From: Flavobacteriaceae bacterium
GTDB taxonomy: Bacteria; Bacteroidota; Bacteroidia; Flavobacteriales; Flavobacteriaceae
Direction: 5' to 3'
DNA length: 64,000 nucleotides
NCBI GenBank assembly: GCA_024640565.1
Contig: JAHEET010000005.1
Location: 124,001-188,000, forward strand
The position numbers and the translations under genes are program-made. This document shows positions 8,683 to 16,351 of this stretch, piece by piece. Position 1 is the first letter of the stretch. The number at the start of each line of letters is the position of its first letter. Below the pieces are notes generated by a model that was not told the DNA's origin, searched no databases, and worked only from the letters and a program-made list of their open reading frames with translations.

Positions 8683-8955
8683 TTACTCTAAATACCTTCT
8701 GAGGGCAACTCTGTGCTCTGGAATTGATTTGTCGTAGTTTTCAACCACCGTTTCTATAATTTTGGGTTTGAGTTTGCCAATTTCATGGCGACCTCCATAC
8801 CGGGATACAAAAAGTGTGTAACTGTCTTCTTTTTTTTCAAAAATTAAATAGTGGGTATTGTTCAGTTCGGTGTAGGCAATTTGATTGCCCGAAAAAACAT
8901 CCGATTCGTCTTTAAAAAATGCTGAAAACTGATAATATTTAAAAATATTTTCCAT
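8683..8955 (-). CDS. hypothetical protein, 90 residues
   Basis: I do not recognise this family. The protein is soluble, with no signal peptide, and rich in aromatic residues (IFKYYQFSAFF, YTLFVSRYGG). It lies 2 bp downstream of the clpS stop on the same strand, so it is probably translated from the clpS-prmA transcript. The frame ends with RRYLE before the bidirectional terminator at 8587-8623. Clear ATG at 8953-8955. Confidence 0.7.
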   Translation of the reverse strand: MENIFKYYQFSAFFKDESDVFSGNQIAYTELNNTHYLIFEKKEDSYTLFVSRYGGRHEIGKLKPKIIETVVENYDKSIPEHRVALRRYLE

Positions 8956-8957
8956 GT

Positions 8958-9236
8958 TTAAATTAATTCAGCAGACAAGCCTAATTGTAATAGTTTTGAG
9001 CATTTTGGTTCTAGCTCTCTAAATTCACCTGATTTTACGGTGCATTTTCCTTTGTAATGCACCAAATATGCACATTGCTCTGCTTGCTCTACCGTATGAT
9101 CACAAACAGCAACTAAAGAATCGATAACAAAATCGAAGGTATTTACATCATCATTGTGCAAAACAATTTCATGCTGAAATACTTCTTGTTCAAGGGTATC
9201 GACTTCTTCTTGTTTTTTTTCTTTGGTGCTCATCAT
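8958..9236 (-). CDS. clpS: ATP-dependent Clp protease adaptor ClpS
   Basis: About 92 residues. The core shows the ClpS signature LHNDDVNTFDFVIDSL, with the N-end-rule substrate pocket residues (NDD) and the downstream helix EQAEQCAYLVHYKGKC containing the conserved His. ClpS docks on the ClpA/C N-domain and delivers proteins with destabilising N-terminal residues. The track starts at a GTG (9242); I prefer one of the two consecutive ATG codons (9236 or 9233). It lies 10 bp after prmA on the same strand. Confidence 0.92.
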   Translation of the reverse strand: MMSTKEKKQEEVDTLEQEVFQHEIVLHNDDVNTFDFVIDSLVAVCDHTVEQAEQCAYLVHYKGKCTVKSGEFRELEPKCSKLLQLGLSAELI

Positions 9237-9246
9237 CCTCACAAAA

Positions 9247-10083
9247 TTACAACTTATTATATTTTAAAGCAACCCAATTATTTCTTTCGAGGGTGGTTTC
9301 CAATTTCAATTGGTATTTAGAAACTGCTGCATCTATCATAGGAATGTCTTCTTTGTAAAAACCACTCAAGAGCAATACCCCTTTTTCATTGAGGCAATTG
9401 GTATAGACCTCCATGTCCATCAACAAAATATTTCGATTGATATTTGCAATAATTACATCGTACTTTTTATCGGTCAACAACGTCGAATCTCCTTCAAAAA
9501 CAGAAATATGCTCGCAATTATTGCGTGCTACATTTTCAATAGAATTCAAATAACACCAGTTGTCAATATCAATTGCATCGGTTGGCTTGGCCCCTCTCAT
9601 CTCGGCAAAAATGGCTAGGATTCCAGTACCACATCCCATGTCCAATACTTTTTTATTTTCCAGTTCAAGTTGTAATAAGTGCTGCACCATCATGTGGGTG
9701 GTTTCATGATGCCCAGTTCCAAAACTCATTTTGGGTTCAATAACAATAGCATATTTCAAATTCGGATTTTCATGAAATGGGGCACGAATACTTACCATGT
9801 TATCTACCTCAATCGCTTCAAAATTCTCTTCCCATGCTGCATTCCAGTTGGTTTGGGCTACTTCATGCTGGGTATAAGCTATCGAAAACTCGTCTGAATT
9901 CAAGATAAAAATACCTTCTAGAAGCGCCTCGTTCCAGTTTTCTTTTTGAATGTAGGCAATAAGACCCTTATCATTCTCTACGAAACTTTCAAAACCAACA
10001 TTGCCCAACTCTGCAATTAGAATCTCGGTTGCGGGCTCTTTTGGGGTAACGGTAAATTTGTATTCTATGTAAATATTGTCCAT
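9247..10083 (-). CDS. prmA: ribosomal protein L11 methyltransferase
   Basis: 278 residues. The C-terminal Rossmann methyltransferase domain has the SAM-binding loop KVLDMGCGTGILAIFA, acidic residue in DAIDIDNWC, and the motif IIANINRNILL (NPP-like substrate loop of PrmA). The approach region MSFGTGHHETT is diagnostic for PrmA. The N-terminal half (residues 1-110) is the L11-binding domain. PrmA trimethylates L11 lysines and the N-terminal amine. Placed between tpiA and clpS, an order I know from other Flavobacteriia. Confidence 0.94.
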   Translation of the reverse strand: MDNIYIEYKFTVTPKEPATEILIAELGNVGFESFVENDKGLIAYIQKENWNEALLEGIFILNSDEFSIAYTQHEVAQTNWNAAWEENFEAIEVDNMVSIRAPFHENPNLKYAIVIEPKMSFGTGHHETTHMMVQHLLQLELENKKVLDMGCGTGILAIFAEMRGAKPTDAIDIDNWCYLNSIENVARNNCEHISVFEGDSTLLTDKKYDVIIANINRNILLMDMEVYTNCLNEKGVLLLSGFYKEDIPMIDAAVSKYQLKLETTLERNNWVALKYNKL

Positions 10084-10104
10084 AAATAAGTGCTAATTCT
10101 ATTC

Positions 10105-10142
10105 AAAAAAAAATGCATCAAGATTTTAAAAATCTTAATGCA
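10105..10142 (-). terminator. intrinsic terminator downstream of tpiA
   Basis: On the minus strand the imperfect stem TGCATTAAGATTT/AAATCTTGATGCA is followed by nine T residues. It sits between the tpiA stop and the prmA start, so it separates the two transcription units or attenuates read-through. Confidence 0.75.
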
Positions 10143-10183
10143 AATTTATTCCTTTTCTTTAAAAGAGCGTTGAATAACTTCTT

Positions 10184-10942
10184 TTATATTGCTTTAATGA
10201 TGGCTGTAAAATCTGCAGCGTTTAAAGCAGCACCACCTATTAATCCACCATCTACATCTGGTTTCGAAAAGATCTCTACCGCGTTTGCTGGCTTTACACT
10301 CCCTCCATATAAAATAGAAACGGCATCTGCGACATCTTGGCTGTATTGTTCTTTAATGATATTGCGAATAAATGCATGCATTTCTTGTGCTTGTTCTGGA
10401 CTCGCTGTCTCGCCCGTACCTATTGCCCAAACGGGTTCATAAGCCAATACTATATTTTTCCATGCAGCAGCTTCTAAATGAAACAATGCATTTTTTAGTT
10501 GACTTTCCACTACGCTAAAGTGGTTTCCCGATTTACGATCTTCTAACAATTCTCCAAAACAGAAAATTGCTTCCATATTGTTTTCTAGAGCGGCCGTAAC
10601 TTTCTCGGCTAAAAGGGCGTCCGTTTCACCAAAATAAGTTCTTCTTTCTGAGTGCCCCAGGATCACAGAAACAATCCCAACACTTTTTAACATGTCTGCA
10701 GAAATTTCACCTGTAAAAGCTCCCTTTTTTGCTTGGTGCATATTTTGTGCGACTACTTCAATATTGGAACCCTTTGCTTTTTCACAGCCACTAAAAAGGT
10801 TTACAAAAGTAGGCGCTACCAATACTCGGGTGTTTTCTAAAGAAACGTCCTTCAAGGAGGTTTGAAGCTCATTAATGAGCGTAGCTGTTTCTTCAATCGT
10901 ATTATTCATTTTCCAGTTTCCTGCAACAATTTTAGTTCTCAT
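10184..10942 (-). CDS. tpiA: triose-phosphate isomerase
   Basis: 252 residues, standard length. All active-site signatures are present: VAGNWKMN (Lys), LGHSERRTYFGE (catalytic His), VLAYEPVWAIGTGETAS (catalytic Glu and flexible loop 6) and the phosphate-binding YGGSV. It interconverts dihydroxyacetone phosphate and glyceraldehyde 3-phosphate in the cytoplasm. Terminated by the hairpin at 10105-10142. Confidence 0.97.
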   Translation of the reverse strand: MRTKIVAGNWKMNNTIEETATLINELQTSLKDVSLENTRVLVAPTFVNLFSGCEKAKGSNIEVVAQNMHQAKKGAFTGEISADMLKSVGIVSVILGHSERRTYFGETDALLAEKVTAALENNMEAIFCFGELLEDRKSGNHFSVVESQLKNALFHLEAAAWKNIVLAYEPVWAIGTGETASPEQAQEMHAFIRNIIKEQYSQDVADAVSILYGGSVKPANAVEIFSKPDVDGGLIGGAALNAADFTAIIKAI

Positions 10943-11032
10943 GGTGCTAATGTTTAGTCGGTTTTAAAAATGTAAAATTAAGAAATGGAACAGAAAAAAA
11001 GCAGGTGAAAAAGAAATAGTTACGATAACGAT

Positions 11033-11533
11033 TTATTGGACTTCTTTCAATGCGGCAAGAATGCTTTTGTCTGAGGAGTTTGTTGCCTTAAAAAGGGAAA
11101 TTGCTCCCGTTTCATCAATGACCATATACCGCGGTATCCAACTTAAGTTGACAAAATCTACAAAGGCACCATTACGCATTCCTGTGGGTATATTATAATG
11201 TTCTCCACGCATCTGAAAGCGTTGAATCCCTCTTTTCCATGCGCTATTTTTTTTATCGACAGATAAAAATAAAAAAACAACTTCTGGAAACTCACGCTGT
11301 AAACGAGTGATGGTTGGCATTCCTTTAATACAATCGGCGCACCAGGATGCCCATATATCAATCAATACTTTTCTTCCTTTGTAATTGGAAAGAACCTCTT
11401 TCAATGTTGCTTTTTCACCCCCAAGGGCGGTTAAAACCGTTGCATTGGCTGCATTGGAAAATTGGGTAGGAGTTTCAAAATTACAGCGAGGCATGAAAAT
11501 TGCAAGTACAAGTAATAGAATGTATTTTTTCAT
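11033..11533 (-). CDS. TlpA-like thioredoxin-fold lipoprotein
   Basis: I place the start at the ATG 11531-11533 (MKKYILLLVLAIF), 33 bp inside the track ORF, because the upstream codons overlap the permease stop and disturb the signal peptide. The product is then 166 residues with a lipobox-like MPRC, hence membrane-anchored. A thioredoxin fold follows: KVLIDIWASWCADCIKGMP contains the CxxC active site, and WIPRYMVIDETG carries the cis-Pro region. Probable periplasmic thiol-disulfide reductase of the TlpA/ResA type. The start follows the dppB-like stop by 3 bp, implying cotranscription. Confidence 0.87.
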   Translation of the reverse strand: MKKYILLLVLAIFMPRCNFETPTQFSNAANATVLTALGGEKATLKEVLSNYKGRKVLIDIWASWCADCIKGMPTITRLQREFPEVVFLFLSVDKKNSAWKRGIQRFQMRGEHYNIPTGMRNGAFVDFVNLSWIPRYMVIDETGAISLFKATNSSDKSILAALKEVQ

Positions 11534-11535
11534 AA

Positions 11536-12609
11536 TTATTGCAATCGAATTCTTGGGTCTAACCAACTATAAATAATATCTACAAGTATATTAATGAGTA
11601 TGAATAAAGTAGCAATAACCAACACACTTCCCATAATTATCGGCAGATCCAGCGTGTTTAATGCGTTTACAATCTCCTTCCCAAGCCCGTTCCAATTAAA
11701 AATATATTCAATAAAAACAGCGCCTGCCAACATGGAGGCAAACCACCCAGAAATTGCGGTAACTACTGGATTTAGTGCATTTTTAAGGGCGTGTTTTCTT
11801 ACAACATTAAAGGTACTTAGTCCTTTTGCCCTAGCGGTTCTTATGTAATTTTCATTGAGCACTTCTAGTAATGAATTTCGCATTAATTGAATGATCACTG
11901 CCAGCGGCCGAATTCCTAAAACAATGGCTGGCAGGAGTAGGTTTTTAAGTTGCAAAGTACTTCCTTCTCCAAAATCATCCACTTCATACAAACTACCGGT
12001 CATTTCTAGACCAGTAAACTCATGAAGGACAAAACCGAACAACCAGGCAAATAAAATTGCTGAGAAAAAGGAAGGAACACTCATTCCCAAGGTACTGATG
12101 ATGGCTGTAATTCTATCGAAAAAAGAATCTTTGTAAATGGCGGATAACACCCCTAAAAACAACCCAATAATAATGGCAATTGAAATAGCGGAAAGGGCCA
12201 AAATGGCGGTATTTGGGAGTGTTTCGCGAATCACTGTAGCCACTTTTTTACCGTTTTTTTGAAACGATGCTCTCAAATATGGGAATTTTAATACAACGGT
12301 TTGATTTTGGGTTGAAAAAAGTGAATGATACGAAAACGTATTGGCGGATAAAGCCGTATAATGCGCTGCTGAATTACTATGAACAGAGATTGGAGAAAGG
12401 TCGTTTAAATAATAAAAGTATTGGGTAAGCAAGGGCTTATCGAAACCATATTTTTGTTGAATTGCTTGCAATTGTGCAGTATCTTGGCGCTGATCTAAAA
12501 GCATTCTTGAGGGGTCGCCCAAAAGATTGAAAAGAAAAAAAATCACGGTTACAACACCAAACAGGGTAAGGAATCCATAGAAAATTTTATTTAAAATATA
12601 GCCAATCAT
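11536..12609 (-). CDS. oligopeptide/dipeptide-type ABC transporter permease (DppB-like)
   Basis: 357 residues. N-terminal TM helix (GFLTLFGVVTVIFFLFNLLGD) typical of DppB/OppB, then a periplasmic segment of about 90 residues, then five more helices. The EAA loop for ATPase contact is ENYIRTARAKGLSTFNVVRKHAL (shown in part: RTARAKGLS). C-terminal helices end with WLDPRIRLQ, the usual DppB tail. No binding protein, second permease or ATPase is adjacent, as is common for scattered Bacteroidota peptide transporter genes. A TATCTTTG box lies immediately upstream (12615-12622, minus). Confidence 0.92.
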   Translation of the reverse strand: MIGYILNKIFYGFLTLFGVVTVIFFLFNLLGDPSRMLLDQRQDTAQLQAIQQKYGFDKPLLTQYFYYLNDLSPISVHSNSAAHYTALSANTFSYHSLFSTQNQTVVLKFPYLRASFQKNGKKVATVIRETLPNTAILALSAISIAIIIGLFLGVLSAIYKDSFFDRITAIISTLGMSVPSFFSAILFAWLFGFVLHEFTGLEMTGSLYEVDDFGEGSTLQLKNLLLPAIVLGIRPLAVIIQLMRNSLLEVLNENYIRTARAKGLSTFNVVRKHALKNALNPVVTAISGWFASMLAGAVFIEYIFNWNGLGKEIVNALNTLDLPIIMGSVLVIATLFILINILVDIIYSWLDPRIRLQ

Positions 12610-12671
12610 TAAAACAAAGATAGTAGAAAGTCCTAAAAAAATGTACCTTTACAAAACTTTTATTCGCAAAG

Positions 12672-13496
12672 ATGACTACACAAGAATTGGTTGTTGAAAT
12701 ACACAAAAAAAAATCTTTTTTATGCATTGGTTTGGATGTCGATATGACAAAAATTCCAGCTTATTTACTTGAAGAAGAAGATCCTATTTTTGCTTTTAAC
12801 AAAGCCATTATAGATGCAACAAACCACCTATGTGTTGCCTACAAACCCAATACAGCTTTTTATGAAGCCTATGGAATTAAGGGCTGGATCTCTTTGCAAA
12901 AAACAATTGCATACCTCAATAAAAACTATCCAGAAATTTTTACGATTGCAGATGCAAAGCGAGGAGATATTGGGAATACATCTACCATGTATGCCAAAGC
13001 TTTTTTGGAAGACTTGGCTTTTGATTCCGTTACCGTTGCTCCATACATGGGAAAAGATTCTGTGGAACCCTTTTTGGCATTTGAAGACAAACACACGATT
13101 CTCTTGGCATTAACATCGAATGAGGGTGCTTTTGATTTTCAAACCAAAAAAATCAATGATCACGAAGTATATCAACATGTTTTAGAAACTTCTAAATCTT
13201 GGAAAAACGCAGCGAATTTAATGTATGTGGTGGGGGCTACAAAGGCCACTTACTTCAAAGAAATTAGAAAAATCATTCCAACTTCCTTTTTATTGGTCCC
13301 AGGTGTGGGGGCTCAAGGTGGGAATTTGCAGGAGGTGTGTAGATATGGGATGTCAGAAAATATAGGTTTGCTTATCAACTCCTCTCGAGGTATTATTTAC
13401 GCAGCAAATGATGAAAATTTCGCAAATGCAGCAGCAGGAAAAGCAAGAGAACTACAACAACAAATGGCGGTAATCTTGGCGGGTAATACGATCTAA
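12672..13496 (+). CDS. pyrF: orotidine 5'-phosphate decarboxylase
   Basis: 274 residues, matching the longer PyrF subfamily of Bacteroidota and actinobacteria. It decarboxylates OMP to UMP, the last step of pyrimidine synthesis. The catalytic DxKxxD segment is [12 protein letters not shown]; substrate-binding regions are LCIGLDVD near the N-terminus, [11 protein letters not shown], and [11 protein letters not shown] followed by [10 protein letters not shown] (phosphate loop). Divergent from the permease gene with a 62-bp gap that carries promoter-like TAnnTTT boxes on both strands. Confidence 0.96.
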   Translation: MTTQELVVEIHKKKSFLCIGLDVDMTKIPAYLLEEEDPIFAFNKAIIDATNHLCVAYKPNTAFYEAYGIKGWISLQKTIAYLNKNYPEIFTIADAKRGDIGNTSTMYAKAFLEDLAFDSVTVAPYMGKDSVEPFLAFEDKHTILLALTSNEGAFDFQTKKINDHEVYQHVLETSKSWKNAANLMYVVGATKATYFKEIRKIIPTSFLLVPGVGAQGGNLQEVCRYGMSENIGLLINSSRGIIYAANDENFANAAAGKARELQQQMAVILAGNTI

Positions 13497-13514
13497 ACTT
13501 CTTGAATGCAAATC

Positions 13515-13718
13515 TCAAGAAAATTCTTTCTCTAAGTAAGAAACCCTACTTATTTTACTCAAAATTTTCATGGCTTTAAAGGCGGCATTGTCGCTTTTAT
13601 TTTCATCAATATAGCGGTAATTGTCAGACTGCTCTACAAGCCTACGATACCTTTCTTCAAGATGTTTTTTATAACTAAGTAGTTGGTTTATGCGCGACAT
13701 TCTTCTTTTTTGAGGCAT
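13515..13718 (-). CDS. small conserved hypothetical protein (67 residues)
   Basis: Highly charged and predicted largely helical (LLSYKKHLEERYRRLVEQ, then AFKAMKILSKISRVSYLEKE). No signal peptide and no Cys. A second in-frame ATG lies at residue 7 (MSRINQLL). Convergent with pyrF, 18 bp between the stops. I recall similar short proteins in flavobacterial genomes but know no function. Confidence 0.6.
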   Translation of the reverse strand: MPQKRRMSRINQLLSYKKHLEERYRRLVEQSDNYRYIDENKSDNAAFKAMKILSKISRVSYLEKEFS

Positions 13719-13768
13719 TTAAATATACACAAATAAAAAGAACAAACAAGAAACAGTACGTTTAGCAC

Positions 13769-15394
13769 TTAAATTTTAAGGATTTTATAGGTAGAAGTCG
13801 CTCCTTTTGAAGTGAATTTTAGCATGTAAACACCTTTGTTAAGTGAAGATAAATCGTGTTCTTCTGTTGATGCATTTTGAACGAAAGAGGCAACTTTCTC
13901 TCCCAACAAAGAGTAAACCGATCCTTTTACACCAATAAGATTCGGATGAACTTGGATGGTTACGTTATTGACAACAGGATTCGGATACACTTTGATAGCA
14001 TCCAAACTCGCATCTTCTTTAACAGACGCAGTCCCTTCTTGATAAACACGTACATAATCAATAATCATATCACTCTCGGTAAAAGAAGCGATAATACTCG
14101 GCTGAATGGCTGTATTCAATAAAATATATTGATCTGCATCGAAAGGCCATGTACTGGCGTTTCTTACTTCTGGCTGATAGGTATAGTGATGTACACCGTC
14201 TACTTTAAAAACCATTTTTGTCGGATACCACTCTAAAGAATACACATGATAGGCAGTAGAAGCTGTAGGAATAGTTTGTCCTCCGTGATTGACCGTTCCT
14301 CCATGGCTTGATGGGGTATGCATGGCGCTTTGAACAAAGTTTTGATTGGTTCCCCAATGTTCCATAATATCAATTTCTCCACAAGCTGGCCAACTTACGG
14401 TTCCATACCCTTGAGTCTGCCAGTAAGCACCCGTTTCTGAAATATTTTTCCCCAACATCCAAATGGCTGGCCAGGTTCCAACACCTGTTGGTAAAATGGC
14501 TCTTACTTCTACTTTCCCATAAGTAAAAGCGAACTTCGAGTTCAACCTTGCAGATGTATACTGCTTGGTATGCCCCTGGTCTGTATAGGTTTCTTTTTTT
14601 GCAACTAAATGCATGGCTCCATTGGAGAGATAAGTATTATCGATTCTATCTGTATAGTGCTGTATTTCTCCATTATACCAGCTTCCACCGGAAGGCAACT
14701 GGGTTTGATGAAACCATTTGTCTGAATCGATAGCTCCTGAACCATCAAACTCATCGGACCAAATTAATTGGTCATAAACAGCATCATCACCCGAACCTGG
14801 ATCTGAAGTGTCTTCTAACACGCCATCGTAGATAAAATCATCAATGTAAGCGGTTACAGTGCTTGAATTATTCTCGTCATTCACCTGCAACAATACACGA
14901 TTAAAATCGGTTCTTGCAATCGGTGGTCCAGAATTTGCATTGTAATTTAAGTAACTGTCATTTTCAAAATCAAAAGTAAGGGTTTGCCATTGATCTAAAA
15001 CAAGTGTTTTAATAATTTCAGATTGTGTTTCCCATACTGCTCCTATGTTTGCATTTTGTAATTTTAAAGAGAGTTGATTGGTTTCATTTCCAGAGATGCC
15101 ACTCGAGGGAACGTATATTTTCAAAGAAAAAGTATGCCCCGTTGATAAATCAAAATTAACGGGTGTATCAAAACGAACATTGGCATAAGCGCCTCCAGTA
15201 TCGGTATATTTTAAAACGGTATTTGAAGTATTGATTCCCGTTTGAAAAGGGTTTGAAAACTCAGTATCAATTCCACAATCATCCCCTGCCCAAGTTGTGA
15301 TGGTACCGTTTCCTTCAAAGTCATCCTCAACGGTCTCTTGCGCACTGAAGTGTAACGAACATACTACTAGTAAAGCGGTCAATATTTTTTTCAT
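13769..15394 (-). CDS. secreted GH16 family beta-glucanase (laminarinase-like) with T9SS sorting domain
   Basis: 541 residues. Signal peptide to about residue 19 (LHFSAQ). Residues 20-190 form a beta-sandwich resembling carbohydrate-binding modules. The GH16 catalytic domain spans about 210-455: WSDEFDG start, TWPAIWMLGKNI, and the retaining catalytic motif GEIDIMEHWG (two Glu). Residues 465-541 are a type IX sorting domain (VYPNPVVNNVTI ... KGVYMLKF). The enzyme should cut beta-1,3 or beta-1,3-1,4-glucan such as algal laminarin outside the cell or on its surface. No SusC/SusD pair is adjacent. Confidence 0.92.
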   Translation of the reverse strand: MKKILTALLVVCSLHFSAQETVEDDFEGNGTITTWAGDDCGIDTEFSNPFQTGINTSNTVLKYTDTGGAYANVRFDTPVNFDLSTGHTFSLKIYVPSSGISGNETNQLSLKLQNANIGAVWETQSEIIKTLVLDQWQTLTFDFENDSYLNYNANSGPPIARTDFNRVLLQVNDENNSSTVTAYIDDFIYDGVLEDTSDPGSGDDAVYDQLIWSDEFDGSGAIDSDKWFHQTQLPSGGSWYNGEIQHYTDRIDNTYLSNGAMHLVAKKETYTDQGHTKQYTSARLNSKFAFTYGKVEVRAILPTGVGTWPAIWMLGKNISETGAYWQTQGYGTVSWPACGEIDIMEHWGTNQNFVQSAMHTPSSHGGTVNHGGQTIPTASTAYHVYSLEWYPTKMVFKVDGVHHYTYQPEVRNASTWPFDADQYILLNTAIQPSIIASFTESDMIIDYVRVYQEGTASVKEDASLDAIKVYPNPVVNNVTIQVHPNLIGVKGSVYSLLGEKVASFVQNASTEEHDLSSLNKGVYMLKFTSKGATSTYKILKI

Positions 15395-15573
15395 GGGGCT
15401 ACAATTATTTACTCAAAGAAAGAAACTTTTTTATGGCAACGCAAAAAAAAGACCTATACAACTACCATACATAAGTGCGTTGAATTGCTAAAACACTCAC
15501 TATGAAATTATTAGAAAACAAAAAAAACGTTAGTAATTCAGAATCAACCATACCCAAGTTAGGTAATTTTTGA

Positions 15574-15738
15574 CTAGTAAAAATTAGCTGTTTTTTTATC
15601 AAAGCCATAGGGACAATGTTTGCAACCACTTTTACAACAATGCCCTCTTTTTAGATGGTATTTCTCGGTAAAAACTTTATACCCCTGGGCATTTACGTAA
15701 TAATCTCCTTCTTCTAAAGGTATTCGCTTGTTATACAT
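15574..15738 (-). CDS. DUF5522 family mini-protein (Cys-rich, 54 residues)
   Basis: Not in the supplied track. The minus-strand frame starts MYNKRIPLEEGDYYVNAQGY and contains the cluster HCCKSGCKHCPYGF near the C-terminus. This four-cysteine pattern is what I know as DUF5522, a small domain found alone or fused to other proteins and likely metal-binding. It sits between the GH16 and DUF4136 genes, preceded by a hairpin terminator. Function unknown. Confidence 0.8.
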   Translation of the reverse strand: MYNKRIPLEEGDYYVNAQGYKVFTEKYHLKRGHCCKSGCKHCPYGFDKKTANFY

Positions 15739-15765
15739 TTTACAAAAATAAGGGTTTCCCCCTAA

Positions 15766-15792
15766 AAAAAAGCGTTCAAAGAGAACGCTTTT
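15766..15792. terminator. intrinsic terminator upstream of the DUF5522 gene
   Basis: Stem AAAAGCGTTC-aaaga-GAACGCTTTT just downstream of the DUF4136 gene stop (15799) on the minus strand. Confidence 0.85.
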
Positions 15793-15798
15793 ACATTT

Positions 15799-16341
15799 TT
15801 ATTCTATTCGGATAGTGGGTGGATATTTCGCAAGAATTTCGTTGACAAATTCTTTGATTCGGCGTTCTTTTTTTTCGCGACTCTGCATGCGTAAAGCTCC
15901 TGTACCAATTCCTTGCCAGATCAATTCTTTCTTTTTCCGATCTATAAAATCAATAAAAAGCGTTCCCTCAGAATATTGCGAAATACTCATATTTGTATTC
16001 ATCCCATTCATCATCCAAGGGTTCCATCCCCAGCCAAAACCATAGCCAAAATTATTTTGATTGACGTTTACTTTTTCTCTTGATTTGGTAAAAATACTCA
16101 CCAGCATCTCTGGATTTTCAGATTTGGTAAATCCTTTTGCCTTTAATTCTGAAGAAATGGCGCGTAAAATTCTTTTTTTATCCAAATCAGAAATACCCGA
16201 TTTATCAATTCCGGGCTTGTAAAAAGCAAATGTTTTGTACTTTTTAAAATCTACATTCTCGTCATAATCTGCGAGAACTTTCACAGAATAACAAGAAGTT
16301 AGAAATGCAAGGCTAAGAAATAAAAACAGGTAGTTTTTCAT
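15799..16341 (-). CDS. DUF4136 lipoprotein
   Basis: 180 residues. Lipoprotein signal peptide with lipobox LTSCYS (Cys near 17). The remainder matches DUF4136: DYDENVDFKKYKTFAF near the start, a Gly/Trp/Asn-rich central stretch (GYGFGWGWNPWM), EGTLFIDFIDRKKKELIWQG and a C-terminal helix. Likely anchored to the outer membrane facing the periplasm; function unknown. Ten bp downstream of the hutU stop, so possibly read from the same transcript. Confidence 0.88.
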   Translation of the reverse strand: MKNYLFLFLSLAFLTSCYSVKVLADYDENVDFKKYKTFAFYKPGIDKSGISDLDKKRILRAISSELKAKGFTKSENPEMLVSIFTKSREKVNVNQNNFGYGFGWGWNPWMMNGMNTNMSISQYSEGTLFIDFIDRKKKELIWQGIGTGALRMQSREKKERRIKEFVNEILAKYPPTIRIE

Positions 16342-16351
16342 AATATTACTT

